Source of the DNA: CAZVYN01 sp964631125
GTDB lineage: Bacteria > Eisenbacteria > RBG-16-71-46 > CAIMUX01
Assembly: GCA_964631125.1 (NCBI GenBank)
Contig: CAZVYN010000034.1
Span: 1 to 39,214, forward strand
Direction: 5' to 3'
DNA: 39,214 nt
Made by a program: the position numbers and the translations under genes
Shown: positions 1 through 9,705 of the stretch, piece after piece
How the letters are laid out: every line of letters starts with the position of its first letter
Numbering within the stretch: position 1 is the stretch's first letter
Notes under the pieces: generated by a model
Told to the model about the DNA's origin: nothing
Databases searched by the model: none
What the model saw: the letters and a program-made list of their open reading frames with translations, nothing else

Positions 1-2218
1 CCGCCTCTCCACAAACACACGCCCCCACCATCCTCGGCCCCTCCGCCCACTGCTCATCTCGCGCCCACCTCCGCCACAGACTCACCGGCCACGCATCGAC
101 CACACTGAACACGCCACCGACGACGATCCCGCCTCCCGACGTCGGCGGCGCCGTCACGACGCGCTCCTCGCGTCGTACCTGCGGCGTGCAGTCCCGCGCG
201 AGCAGCCCAGTCCCACGATCGACCGTGACCCGTCGATGCCAACGACAACTCGGAAGCGCGCGATCGTCGCGTGGAAACCACTCCTCCAGCAGACCGGGGC
301 AGGCGTCGCTCACGGCCTCACCGGAGAGAGGACAGACCGATCGCTTCTCCATCGACGCGATCGGACGCGGGAAGAGCCGCGCTCGATTCCAGCGGAGCGA
401 ATCGGACCGGTCGGCGGCGAAGAGCGGCGGCAGCAGACGGCGCAGGACGAGGATCGCGCCTTCACTCCCGGAGACCCGATCCATCGGCTCGCCATCCGCG
501 CGGCCGACCCAAACGCCGACGGTCCAACGGTCGTCGTACGCGAAGGCCCAGTTGTCGCGCCAGTCGCTGGAGGTGCCGGTCTTGATCGCGACGGGGAACT
601 CGAACTCGAACGGACCGTCGCGACCGAAGGCGATCGCGCGCGCGCGCGGATCGGCGAGCGTCGCGTTGACCATGAAGGCGGCTTCGCGCGTGAAGCCCTG
701 TGACGCGCCGACGTCCTCGTCGGCGCCTTCCGCCATCCCGCCAATCGAAACCCTCTCCGCCAACGACGCACCGGTCCCGTCACCAACCCGCAGCACATCG
801 ACGCGCGCCCGCGCCCGCCCGCCCCGACCGAGCGCCGCGTACGCATTGGTCAGATCGCGCAGCGACACTTCGCCGACTCCGAGGATCAGTCCGAGTCCAT
901 ACGTCGACGGCGGCGCCGACAGGCTGGTGAGCCCCAGATCGCGGAGGCGACCCAAGAACGCTTCGGGACCGAGGCGATCGAGCAGCGCGACGGCCGGCGC
1001 GTTCCACGAGTTGGCCAAGGCGACGCGCGCGCGGACGGGGCCTCGCCAGGTATTGGCGTAGTTGCCCGGCGCGAAGACTCCTTCCTCGCCGCCATACGCG
1101 CTCGAGAGATCGGGCAGGAGCGACGACGGACGCAATCCCCGTTCGAAGGCGAGTGCGTAGGCGAACGGCTTGAGCGCGGAGCCGGGCTGGCGTCGCGCGG
1201 AGGCGCCGTCGAATTGGCCGTGCATGGGATGATCGAAGTCGGGCGAGCCGACCCAGGCGCGCACTTCGCCGCTGCGTGTGTCGAGCACGATCGCGGCCGC
1301 GGCGTCGACGCCCCGTCCCCGCAGCTCACGCAGCCCGCCGCTCACCGCCGCGACCGCCGTCCGCTGGATCTCTTCGTCGATCGGCAAGCGGATCTCGCTC
1401 GCCTCGGGCCAGGCGTTCATCGCCGCCTGGATCCAATGGGGACAGTCGGTCGAACGCGGCGTCACCGGGCTCTCGGTGTGGATGACGAGCGGCCGCGACG
1501 CCAGTTCGATCCGTTGCTCTTCGGGCAACGGCAGCCGCGCGATCACGCGGTCGCGCGCGCGCTTCGCCGCCTCCGGATGTCTGCGCGGGTCGAGGCGGGT
1601 CGGAGCCTGCGGCAAGGCGGCGAGGAGCGCGGCCTCCTCCCAGGAGAGCGCTTCGACGCCATGCCCGAAGTAGAGGCGCGACGCGGCCTGCGCCCCTTCG
1701 ATGGCGGCGCCGTAGGGGGCGCGATCCAAGTAGGCGGCGAGGATCTCTGACTTGGAGTAGTGGGCCTCGAGGATGAGAGCTTCCCAGGATTCGCGGAGCT
1801 TCGCGAGGAGGCGCGAAGAATCTCGGTTGTCGCTGCGACCGAGATGACAGACCTGCTGCGTGAGGGTCGATCCGCCGGAGACGATGCGGCGGGACGACGC
1901 GTTCTGCCAGGCGGCGCGGGCGACCGCGAGCGGGTCGATCCCGGGATGCGCGAAGAAGCGGCGGTCTTCGGCCGAGAGTGTGGAGGTGATAAGTCGACGG
2001 TCGATCCCGGCCGCCGGGATCGACTGTCTCAGCACGTCCCCATGCCGCACGAGAGCGATGCGATCGCCACGGCGGTTGTGGATCTCCGTGAGGGTGGAGG
2101 GGAGCGGATCAGACAGAGATATCGGTGGAGAAGACATCCTCGCGGCCAACGCGGCCAGCAGGACGAGCGCGGCGGCGAGTGCGAAAAGGCGAAATGACGC
2201 CGCGCGGCGCGGCGTCAT
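1..2218 (-). CDS. pbpC: Penicillin-binding protein 1C, 3' end beyond window
   Basis: Bifunctional class A penicillin-binding protein that polymerises and may cross-link peptidoglycan in the periplasm. The frame is open from an ATG at 2218 to the left edge, giving 739 residues; the family is usually about 770, so only the C-terminal end is missing. A short N-terminal membrane anchor (about residues 9-27) is followed by the GT51 glycosyltransferase domain, with the catalytic Glu in SAEDRRFFAHPG (E84) and GGSTLTQQ at 115-122. The transpeptidase domain has PGSALKPF (nucleophile S347, K350), SWN (404-406) and KTGTS (546-550), so all catalytic motifs are present. The start overlaps the stop of the upstream alpha-2-macroglobulin gene as ATGA, which indicates translational coupling. 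Pairing of pbpC with bacterial alpha-2-macroglobulin is well known and supports the 1C assignment over 1A or 1B. Confidence 0.93.
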   Translation of the reverse strand, partial: MTPRRAASFRLFALAAALVLLAALAARMSSPPISLSDPLPSTLTEIHNRRGDRIALVRHGDVLRQSIPAAGIDRRLITSTLSAEDRRFFAHPGIDPLAVARAAWQNASSRRIVSGGSTLTQQVCHLGRSDNRDSSRLLAKLRESWEALILEAHYSKSEILAAYLDRAPYGAAIEGAQAASRLYFGHGVEALSWEEAALLAALPQAPTRLDPRRHPEAAKRARDRVIARLPLPEEQRIELASRPLVIHTESPVTPRSTDCPHWIQAAMNAWPEASEIRLPIDEEIQRTAVAAVSGGLRELRGRGVDAAAAIVLDTRSGEVRAWVGSPDFDHPMHGQFDGASARRQPGSALKPFAYALAFERGLRPSSLLPDLSSAYGGEEGVFAPGNYANTWRGPVRARVALANSWNAPAVALLDRLGPEAFLGRLRDLGLTSLSAPPSTYGLGLILGVGEVSLRDLTNAYAALGRGGRARARVDVLRVGDGTGASLAERVSIGGMAEGADEDVGASQGFTREAAFMVNATLADPRARAIAFGRDGPFEFEFPVAIKTGTSSDWRDNWAFAYDDRWTVGVWVGRADGEPMDRVSGSEGAILVLRRLLPPLFAADRSDSLRWNRARLFPRPIASMEKRSVCPLSGEAVSDACPGLLEEWFPRDDRALPSCRWHRRVTVDRGTGLLARDCTPQVRREERVVTAPPTSGGGIVVGGVFSVVDAWPVSLWRRWARDEQWAEGPRMVGACVCGEA

Positions 2219-2220
2219 TT
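2192..2220 (-). promoter_or_regulatory. Hairpin spanning the A2M stop and pbpC start
   Basis: Perfect 13-bp inverted repeat: arm AAATGACGCCGCG at 2192-2204, 3-nt loop 2205-2207, complementary arm at 2208-2220. Read on the minus strand, the 5' arm contains the overlapping TGA stop of the A2M gene and the ATG of pbpC. In the mRNA this would bury the pbpC start unless a ribosome finishing A2M opens it. The structure is seen directly; the coupling role is inferred. Confidence 0.55.
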
Positions 2221-5200
2221 TACTTCGATCGCGACGGGCTCCGAGAGCCCGTAGGACTCGGGCGCATACAACAACTCCACCCGCGCCCCGGGCGTGCGGA
2301 AGCGTCCCGATGTCGTCGGCGTGACCGGATAGAAAACGTGGTAGACACCGGCCGGGATCTCCTCGGTGTAGAACCGAACGCGGCCGTCGCGGCGTTCGCT
2401 GTAGGTCACCGGCAGACGCGTCGAATCGGTCGGTGCTTCCTCGGCGGCGTAGAGGACGCGGCTCGTCGTCTGGAACTCCAGGTGCACCGGTTCGAGGCCG
2501 GCCGGGAGGACATCCTCGAGCATCAGATACGAGGTACTGCGCGGGACGACCACCGCCAGATGCACCAGCGCCGGTTCTCCGCGCGTCAGATGGTCGAGTT
2601 TCTTCGGCGCGCCGCGAGCGGAAACATACTCGCGCCAAACGATGAGACCTTCTTCGCGCGCCGGCTGGTCCATCGCCGGGAAGATACGATCGAGGCGGAT
2701 CTCGTAGTAGACGGGACCCGGCCCTTCGCTCTCGACCGTGGTCGGAATGGTCGCACTCTTTCGGTCACCGCGCGGCGTCGCCAACAATTCGTCCCGCGTG
2801 AAGCGGAAGAGGCGGGGCGCCGTCTTCCCGGTCTCGAATCGCACGGGCTTCGGATTCGCGGTCCCCAGCGTCAGTCGCGCGTTGAGGGGAAGGCGCAGGC
2901 TCTCCGCCGCGCTCACGTACTCCTCCAGTGCGATGAGCGCCCAGGCGTTCTCATGCGTGTTGCCCCAATGTCCGGCCGAGCGCTGGTCGAGCAACCAACG
3001 GGCGGCGACCGGCAGGAGCGCGTTCTCGGGCTGACGACGCGCGAGCAGGAGCACCGCCATCGCCGTGGCGCGGACTCCGTCCTCTTCGTCCGAGGCATAG
3101 GTCGAGATCGCGTGCGGCAGCGTCTCGCCGAAGGAGACATGGGTGGCGGTGCGATTCGCCGTGGCCGCCGCCGCCTCGACCAACGCGAGGATGCGCGCGT
3201 CGACGCCGCCTCCACGTCGGCCGCGGACGCCGCTTTCCGCGCGGTCCAAGCGGTCGTGCGCGAGGCCCAGCGCGAGCCGCCCGACCGTGCCGAGCTGTTC
3301 TTCCTGCGTGAGGATCTCCTCGAGGTCGCTCTCGGTCACGCCCGCCTCCGCGCCCCGCACCTCCAACCAGATCCAGGAGAGGAAGGCGCGCGTGGCGGGC
3401 GTGATCACGGGCGCGCGCCCATCGCGCCGATCGCGCGCACCGCGCCGATCGCGCGCCTCCTGCGCATCGCGGGAGAGCGCCTCCTCGATCAAGAAGATCG
3501 CGTCGTCGACGAGGCCGGGCGGCGAGGCCGCCTTCGCCGCTTCGGCCCGCGAGAGGATCCACGCGGTGTATGCATCGAGGTAGGGATGCGAGCCCGACCC
3601 CCCCGGCCAGAGTGCGAATCCATCGGGCGTGAGTCGCGTCGCGATCTGGCCGAGCAGCCCCGAGATCTCGGCGTCCAGCTCGGCGGGTGGAACGGTCGTC
3701 GACTCGAACCGATCGTGCAGGCTCTTGTTCGCCAGGGCGCCCGCCAGCCGCGAGTCGAGTTGCTCCAGGCAGAGGTGCGGATAGTCGCGCAGATAGTCGA
3801 CCGAGGGCTCGAGTCCGCTCAGGAGCGACGCGGAAATCGAGATCTCCAGCGCTCCCGATTCGAGGCCGAGGCGTGACGTGTCCAGGAGCTCGTCGCCGCG
3901 CGGCGTCGCACGGCCGAAGGCGATCTCGGTTTCGCGGAAGAACGGCGCCTCGACCGGCAGCGTACGCGTGACGGCGTCGCTCAGCGCGAGTCCGGTCGCG
4001 GTCGCTCGCAGCGTGACCTCGAGCTGTCCCTCGGCGGGAGTCTCGACGGTGAAATCCGATCGCCAGTTTTCGCCCGGAGCGAGCTTGCGCTTGGCCTTGG
4101 ACGAACCCGACAGCTTGCCGCCGCGGACCTCACAGTCGACCTGCACCTCTAGCTGGCGGTCGCTGCGATTGCGGACGATCCCTCCGACCGTGAAGCGATC
4201 GCCTTCGCGCGCGAAGCGAGGCAGCGCCGCCTCGAGTTCGAGATCACGCGACACTCGCACCGAGGCGTCGGCCGAGCCGAAGGCGTGTTGCATCGTGACG
4301 CCGACGGCGCGGAAGCGGTAGCTCGTGAGATCGTCGGGCAGCGGGACGCGCACGAGCGCGACGCCGTCGGGACCGATCGGGATCGATGGATTCCAGTAGG
4401 CGGTCGGACGGAAGTTGCGGCGCACCGGGAAGCCGGCCGACTCGGCGCCGCCTCCACCGATCGACTCCTTGCCGCGGTCGAGCGTGGGCGAGAGGACCAA
4501 CTGCGAACGAAGGTCGTCGCCGATCGTCGCCGAGCCGCGATACGACAGCAGCGTTCCGAGCGGGTCGGTCGGGGAATCGCCGGTCAAGGCGAGCACCGCT
4601 TCGTCGACTCCCCAGAGGGTCACCTCGCCCGCCGCCGGCTCTCCGTTCGCATCGCGCAGATGGATCAGAACCCCGAGCGTTTCTCCCGGCGCCGCGGTCG
4701 ATTTCTCCGGCGTCAATTCGACCTGCGCCTGCCAGCGGCCGCGCTCGATCGTGACCGAAGTGGCCGCGTTCGCGTGATACGGCAGGAATCGCCGGGGACC
4801 GTCGCCGGCCGCGGTCGGCACGCGATCCGGCCCCACCAACGTTGTTCGGATGGTCGCGTCGGGCGGCGCGAGTCCGCCGAGCGGCACCAACACCTCCGGC
4901 GTGCCGCGTAGTGAGACGCGCCGCGCGCGAACCAGATCTCCACTCTCCAAGACGACCAGCGCCTGCGCGCCGCTCGTCGGCGCGGGCACGACGAGCCGCA
5001 CGGTGTCGTCGGAGGCGTAGCGCTCGCGATCGGCGCCGATCTCGATCCACCAGCTCGTCGGACGCTGGCCCGAACTCTCCTCCGGGCCCGCGACCCATTG
5101 CGTCGAGGCGGCGGCGATCTGCGGATCGTCGCGCAGCAGCAGACGCAGCCGATACTGCCCGGGGCCAGGTACCTCTACCCGCTGCTCGAACGCTCGATCG

Positions 5201-7989
5201 AGGCTGACGAACTCGCCCCGCGAGATCAAGGTGTCGGCCGGATAGTTCTCGTAGTCGAAGACGCCGCCGAGACGGCGGATGCGCACCGTCTTCCAATCCT
5301 GCCGGTACAGCTCGGCGAGGACCGCGCGGCCGGGAACGAGCTGGCCGGAAGTGTCGGTCACGACCCACTGCCACGCGACGGTGCTCGATCGCTCCCCGTC
5401 ATCGCGCGGCGACGGCTTCACTCCGATGCGGATCGGTCCGCGCAAGACCTCGAACGACGCGCGATCGAACGCCGACTGGTCGGCGAGATCCCGCGCCCCC
5501 ATCTCGAAGAGCGCGCGCGAATCGCTGAGCTCGGCGGGAAGCGTGACCGGCAGGTCGACGCGGAGACGTCCGTCGCGATCGAGGAGTCCGGCGCCTTCGC
5601 GCAGCAAAGTCGGTCCGGAACCAGCCCACGGACTCTGCGCCCGTCGGCCGCGCGCGCGGAGCGATTCGCCGGCGCGCGCGAGGCGCGGCGGGTCGTCTTG
5701 GAAGGAGAACTCCTCCCAGCCGCGCGGTCGCCAGTAGGTCGGCGCCAGCGAGAGGAACCACTCGACCGGTTGACCGCCGAGCGCGCCTCCGGCGAAATAG
5801 TGGAACTGTCCTTCGGCCGCGACCGAGCCGCCGCTCGTGATCTGATCCGGTGCGACCGTCACCTTCGCGCGGAAGCGCGGGGCGCGGAAGTACTCCACCG
5901 AGATCCCGCTCGCGGTCAGCATCGCCCCGTCCCCGGTGGGCGAGACCTCGCGCAGCGAGACCAGATGGAAGCCGGGCGCCGCGTCGGCCGGGAGGACGAA
6001 ACTTCCCGCTGCGTTGCCGAGCGCGTTGAGCCGCACACGCTCCGTTGCGAGCACGACGCCTTCGCGCTCGAAGACCGCCTCGAGGTCGATGCGGTCGGCC
6101 GGCTGCAATCCCTTCGCGTCGGCCTTGCGGACATACGCCTTCCACTCGACCCGTTCGCCCGGCCGATAGAGCGGCCGATCGGTGAAGAGGAACGCGGCCG
6201 GCCTCGCCGGTTCGGCGATCGACTCGCCCCAGCCCCATCGAGTCGACAGTTCGAGCCAACAGCGACGACCGCTCGATTCGGCGTAGGCGAACTGCGGCGT
6301 CCCCTTGGGCGCCAGCGTGCGCAGTCCGGGCGACCAGGCGATGCCATCGGTATCGGTGCGACCGCTCCAGAGCGGACGCGACGGAGGGCGGCCGAGACTG
6401 TCGGGCGAAGCCCAGAGCGCGACGTCGGCGCCCGGGACCGGTTGGCCGGAGTTCAGGTCGGTCACCCAGAGCAGGCCGTGCTCCGCGCCGATGCGCGAAG
6501 TGATGCTGATCGTCACGAGTTGTAGCAGCGCGCGCGCGCGCTCCGGTCCTTCGTCTTCCGGTCGGCGGAACAGTCCAACGGCATTCGCCTCGACGTAGAG
6601 CGCGACGGCGGTGGCCGGAGGCTGTCCGAACTCGTCGAGTTTCTTCTCCCAGACGAGGAGCGAGTCGGCGTGCAACGGCGGGGCTTCCCAGGTCCACGAC
6701 ATCCAGCGGCCCGCGCCGCCCAAGGGCCACGACGCGCGGTCATCGGCGAGGTACGGCTGGTCGCTGTACTCGCGCGAGAGCGCGATCGGAAGTTCGGCGC
6801 TCATCAGCCAGATCGCGCGAATCGTCACCGGTCCCGAGTTCTCCACGCTCAGTCGCACGAACTCGTTCGGACCGGGGAGGATCGCGCCGCTGGTCGGCGC
6901 GAGCGACAGCGTCATCGGCGCGTGCGGGGTCCGCACCTCGGTCGTGAACGGCGCGGTAAACGGGCGCCCGTAGAGATCGGTCAGTCCCGGCGTGAGCGTG
7001 ATCCGCACGCCGCGGTCCGCCGGAAACGCGCCTTGGATCGCGATCTGCATCGGGTCGTAGCTCCAGGCCGTGAGGCGCCTCGGGCGCGGCTCGAACGTGA
7101 GATGCGCCAGCAACGACTCGGCGTCGACCGGCGCGCGCATGCGGATCCTCATCTCCGATGGATCGATCTCCACCCCTTCGATGCCGGGCGCGGCCAGCGT
7201 GCGAAACCGCAGGCGCGTCTCTGCCCGCAACGGCAGATCCGCGCCCGGGAAGCCGAGGTCGGCCGGCGCGCGCAGCTCATGGATCGTGTCCGGCGCGAGC
7301 GGGCGTTTCGGACGCAGCGCGATCACTCGAGCCGGCGCCAGCGAGTCGACGCCCGCTCGCACCGCGAGTTCGTCGAGTTGCTCGTAGGTCAGTTCTTCGA
7401 TGGGCGCGAGTTCGAGCGCTTCGGCGCCGCTCCAGAGCTGGATGCGCTTCGCGGCGTCGCGCGACACCGGTCGGTCGAACGCGAGCAGCAGCGGCTCGTC
7501 CTCGGGAAAACTCGCGGGAGGCTCGGTCTCGGGCTTGTCCTGGGGCGCCCAGAGCGCGGGGATCGAAGCGATGAGACGCGGTCGCCGGTACTCGATCGTC
7601 CAGACGTAGTCGCGCTCGAGTTTCGCGCCGCTCAGGCTCTTGGTTCCGGCGGGGATCGTGCAGGTGATCCGCGCGCCCGCGGGAGGAGGGGACTCGAGCA
7701 GCAACGAATAGACCGACGTCCCCAACCAGGTCGCGTTTCCCTTCAACTCCGGCGAGAAGCGCACGATCGAGCGAGACGCCTTCGCGCCGCGCGAGCCGAG
7801 CGCGACCATCGGCGCCGAGAAGCTCACTTCGATCGAGTACATTTCGTCGCGCTCGCCTCGCGGAGTGGCGAGGATGACTTCGAGAGCCCGCGGCTGCGCC
7901 GAGAGGATGCCGGTTGCAACCACCCCCGCGAGCATCGAGAGCGCGAGGATGACGAACGCGAAGCGACGAGACCCGAGGTTCCCCGACAT
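2215..7989 (-). CDS. Bacterial alpha-2-macroglobulin, secreted, thioester type
   Basis: A 1924-residue protease-trapping protein of the bacterial alpha-2-macroglobulin (YfhM-like) family, expected in the periplasm. The start is the ATG at 7989, preceded by AGGGAGG five to six bases upstream; the frame continues to 8193 but that part is basic, low complexity and covers the divergent gene. Residues 9-32 form a hydrophobic signal or anchor (FVILALSMLAGVVATGIL) without a lipobox Cys, so this is not the lipoprotein form. A long series of beta-rich MG-type domains follows, then the thioester motif in DYPHLCLEQLDS, with Cys at residue 1407, inside the alpha-helical complement-like region. The C-terminus holds receptor-domain-like sequence. 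It is co-transcribed with pbpC. The known model is that A2M traps proteases that breach the outer membrane while PBP1C repairs the wall. Confidence 0.93.
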   Translation of the reverse strand: MSGNLGSRRFAFVILALSMLAGVVATGILSAQPRALEVILATPRGERDEMYSIEVSFSAPMVALGSRGAKASRSIVRFSPELKGNATWLGTSVYSLLLESPPPAGARITCTIPAGTKSLSGAKLERDYVWTIEYRRPRLIASIPALWAPQDKPETEPPASFPEDEPLLLAFDRPVSRDAAKRIQLWSGAEALELAPIEELTYEQLDELAVRAGVDSLAPARVIALRPKRPLAPDTIHELRAPADLGFPGADLPLRAETRLRFRTLAAPGIEGVEIDPSEMRIRMRAPVDAESLLAHLTFEPRPRRLTAWSYDPMQIAIQGAFPADRGVRITLTPGLTDLYGRPFTAPFTTEVRTPHAPMTLSLAPTSGAILPGPNEFVRLSVENSGPVTIRAIWLMSAELPIALSREYSDQPYLADDRASWPLGGAGRWMSWTWEAPPLHADSLLVWEKKLDEFGQPPATAVALYVEANAVGLFRRPEDEGPERARALLQLVTISITSRIGAEHGLLWVTDLNSGQPVPGADVALWASPDSLGRPPSRPLWSGRTDTDGIAWSPGLRTLAPKGTPQFAYAESSGRRCWLELSTRWGWGESIAEPARPAAFLFTDRPLYRPGERVEWKAYVRKADAKGLQPADRIDLEAVFEREGVVLATERVRLNALGNAAGSFVLPADAAPGFHLVSLREVSPTGDGAMLTASGISVEYFRAPRFRAKVTVAPDQITSGGSVAAEGQFHYFAGGALGGQPVEWFLSLAPTYWRPRGWEEFSFQDDPPRLARAGESLRARGRRAQSPWAGSGPTLLREGAGLLDRDGRLRVDLPVTLPAELSDSRALFEMGARDLADQSAFDRASFEVLRGPIRIGVKPSPRDDGERSSTVAWQWVVTDTSGQLVPGRAVLAELYRQDWKTVRIRRLGGVFDYENYPADTLISRGEFVSLDRAFEQRVEVPGPGQYRLRLLLRDDPQIAAASTQWVAGPEESSGQRPTSWWIEIGADRERYASDDTVRLVVPAPTSGAQALVVLESGDLVRARRVSLRGTPEVLVPLGGLAPPDATIRTTLVGPDRVPTAAGDGPRRFLPYHANAATSVTIERGRWQAQVELTPEKSTAAPGETLGVLIHLRDANGEPAAGEVTLWGVDEAVLALTGDSPTDPLGTLLSYRGSATIGDDLRSQLVLSPTLDRGKESIGGGGAESAGFPVRRNFRPTAYWNPSIPIGPDGVALVRVPLPDDLTSYRFRAVGVTMQHAFGSADASVRVSRDLELEAALPRFAREGDRFTVGGIVRNRSDRQLEVQVDCEVRGGKLSGSSKAKRKLAPGENWRSDFTVETPAEGQLEVTLRATATGLALSDAVTRTLPVEAPFFRETEIAFGRATPRGDELLDTSRLGLESGALEISISASLLSGLEPSVDYLRDYPHLCLEQLDSRLAGALANKSLHDRFESTTVPPAELDAEISGLLGQIATRLTPDGFALWPGGSGSHPYLDAYTAWILSRAEAAKAASPPGLVDDAIFLIEEALSRDAQEARDRRGARDRRDGRAPVITPATRAFLSWIWLEVRGAEAGVTESDLEEILTQEEQLGTVGRLALGLAHDRLDRAESGVRGRRGGGVDARILALVEAAAATANRTATHVSFGETLPHAISTYASDEEDGVRATAMAVLLLARRQPENALLPVAARWLLDQRSAGHWGNTHENAWALIALEEYVSAAESLRLPLNARLTLGTANPKPVRFETGKTAPRLFRFTRDELLATPRGDRKSATIPTTVESEGPGPVYYEIRLDRIFPAMDQPAREEGLIVWREYVSARGAPKKLDHLTRGEPALVHLAVVVPRSTSYLMLEDVLPAGLEPVHLEFQTTSRVLYAAEEAPTDSTRLPVTYSERRDGRVRFYTEEIPAGVYHVFYPVTPTTSGRFRTPGARVELLYAPESYGLSEPVAIEVK

Positions 7990-8034
7990 GCAGCCTCCCT
8001 GTTCACACGCGCCTGCAGCCCCATCCTCCGGGCC

Positions 8035-8823
8035 ATGAGAACGACGGCGAAAGCTACCGGTCCGCCGCACGCCGCGGCCAGCGGCAAACGAGAGGCCGCG
8101 GCGCGACGGAGCGCGATCTACCGGCTGCGGACGCTCGCGGGGTTGGAGCGCGCCGTCGTCTCGTGCGCACGCTGCCCGCGGCTGCGCGAGCATTGCGCCC
8201 GCGTCGCCGCAGAGAAACGAGCCGCGTATCGGCGAGAGTCATACTGGGGCCGGCCGCTGCCGTCTTTCGGGGATCCGGCCGCCCGGATCGTCTTGGTCGG
8301 CCTGGCGCCCGGAGCGCACGGGGCCAACCGCACCGGCCGGATGTTCACCGGCGATCGGTCGGGCGACTTCCTCTTCGCCGCCCTGCATCGCGCGGGGCTG
8401 TGCAATCAGCCGACGTCGACACATCGAGACGATGGCCTGAAGCTGCGCGACGTCTGGATCACCGCGGCCGCGCGCTGCGCCCCGCCCGACAATCGACCGA
8501 CTCCGGCGGAGCTGACCTCCTGCCTGCCGTACTTGGCGCGCGAACTGTCGCTCCTCTCACGGCGACGCGTCCTCGTGGCGCTCGGCGCCATCGCCTTCGA
8601 CTCGATCTGGGCCGCGTTCGAGGAGCACGGCATGCAGATCGGACGGCCCCGTCCACGCTTCGCGCACGGCGCCTTCTACGCCATCGGCGACGGCTGGCCG
8701 TCCGTCTTGGCCTCGTACCATCCCAGCCAGCAGAACACGCAGACGGGACGACTCACCTCCGCGATGCTGGACGAGATCTTCACGCGCGCTCGGCGGCTGG
8801 CGCGCGGAGCCGTCGGCGAGTAG
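8035..8823 (+). CDS. Family 5 uracil-DNA glycosylase (UDGb)
   Basis: A 262-residue DNA repair glycosylase that removes uracil and other deaminated bases from DNA. The family 5 signature is clear: GLAPGAHGANRTGRMFTGD (motif A) and SYHPSQQNTQTGRLT (motif 2). Four cysteines expected to hold a 4Fe-4S cluster are present as CARC (C44, C47), the Cys in AAARCAPPDNRPTP and the Cys in ELTSCLPYL. The ATG at 8035 gives an N-terminal basic extension of about 25 residues; no strong ribosome site is seen, so a slightly different start is possible. It is divergent from the A2M gene with only 45 bp between starts. It leads a same-strand run with the TerB-domain and DUF72 genes. Confidence 0.93.
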   Translation: MRTTAKATGPPHAAASGKREAAARRSAIYRLRTLAGLERAVVSCARCPRLREHCARVAAEKRAAYRRESYWGRPLPSFGDPAARIVLVGLAPGAHGANRTGRMFTGDRSGDFLFAALHRAGLCNQPTSTHRDDGLKLRDVWITAAARCAPPDNRPTPAELTSCLPYLARELSLLSRRRVLVALGAIAFDSIWAAFEEHGMQIGRPRPRFAHGAFYAIGDGWPSVLASYHPSQQNTQTGRLTSAMLDEIFTRARRLARGAVGE

Positions 8824-8834
8824 TCTGGCCCGCG

Positions 8835-9698
8835 ATGTCGTCCTCCCTCGGGCTGTTCCTCCGACTTCTCGCCGCGGTCGCTTGGGCCGATGGGCAGGTC
8901 TCGCCCGCGGAAGAGGCGTTCCTCGCGCGGCTGTTGGACGAGAGCGGCGCGAGTCCCGAGGAGCGAGCCGCGGTCACGGCGCTCTTGCGCACGCCGGTCT
9001 CCCGCGAAGAGTTCACGCGCCAGGCGACCGAGTTCGAGGAACGGGTGGAGGACCCGGCCGAGCGCCGCGCGTTGATCGAACAGGTCGAGCGCTTGATCGG
9101 GGCCGACGCGCAGCGGGCGCCGAGCGAGATCCAGTACCTGCAGATCTTGCGCAGCCAGTTGCTGACCGAGCCGGCGTCCGAGGCCGCCTCGCCCGCCCGC
9201 GCGAGCCGGAGCGAGGGACTCTTCGGCGTCTTCCGGGCGGCGCGCGACCACGCGCGGGCGTTGGGCGCATCGCTCGGTCTCGGAACCGCCGCGGCGGCCG
9301 AGCAGAGCCCGCGCGAGGAATACGTCACGCTCTTCGGGGCGCTGCTCCACCGCGTCGCCTTCGCCGACGGCGTCGTCTCTCCTGCGGAAGAGGCGAAAAT
9401 GCGCGAGTTGCTCGGATCGCGCTTCGGGTTCTCGCCGTCGGAAGTGGAGCGAGTCGTCGTCGTCGCGCACCAGCGCTTGTCGGCGGCCGAAGGGCGCCAA
9501 CGGCTGAGCGCCGAGTTGAACCGCATCACCGACATGCACCAGCGGGTCGATGTGATCGAGGCCCTCTTCGCCTTGGCCGCGGCCGGCGGCGGGCCGAGTC
9601 CGCAAGAAGAAGAGGAGATCCGCATGGTCTCCAACTATCTCTGGGTCGAGACGCGCGACTACGTGCGCCTGCGCGCCGCGGCGCGCGCTCGCGGCTGA
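8835..9698 (+). CDS. Tandem TerB-like domain protein
   Basis: A 287-residue, probably cytoplasmic, helical protein with two TerB-like (tellurite resistance/DjlA N-terminal type) modules. The repeated core is visible as AVAWADGQVSPAEEAFLARLL near residue 15 and RVAFADGVVSPAEEAKMRELL near residue 180, the acidic ADG-VSPAEE segment being typical of the family. The linker between modules (about 115-155) is Ala/Ser rich with an amphipathic stretch. The start is ATG 8835, 11 nt after the glycosylase stop; the next gene begins 7 nt after the stop, so the three genes look like one operon. The molecular role is not known. TerB modules occur in membrane-linked stress systems, but no other ter genes are visible. 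Confidence 0.8.
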   Translation: MSSSLGLFLRLLAAVAWADGQVSPAEEAFLARLLDESGASPEERAAVTALLRTPVSREEFTRQATEFEERVEDPAERRALIEQVERLIGADAQRAPSEIQYLQILRSQLLTEPASEAASPARASRSEGLFGVFRAARDHARALGASLGLGTAAAAEQSPREEYVTLFGALLHRVAFADGVVSPAEEAKMRELLGSRFGFSPSEVERVVVVAHQRLSAAEGRQRLSAELNRITDMHQRVDVIEALFALAAAGGGPSPQEEEEIRMVSNYLWVETRDYVRLRAAARARG

Positions 9699-9705
9699 CG
9701 TCTCG

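Noticed and set aside
2125..3876. 583-codon plus-strand open frame opposite the A2M gene
   Set aside because: Low-complexity Arg-rich translation antisense to a well-supported A2M domain; no ribosome site.
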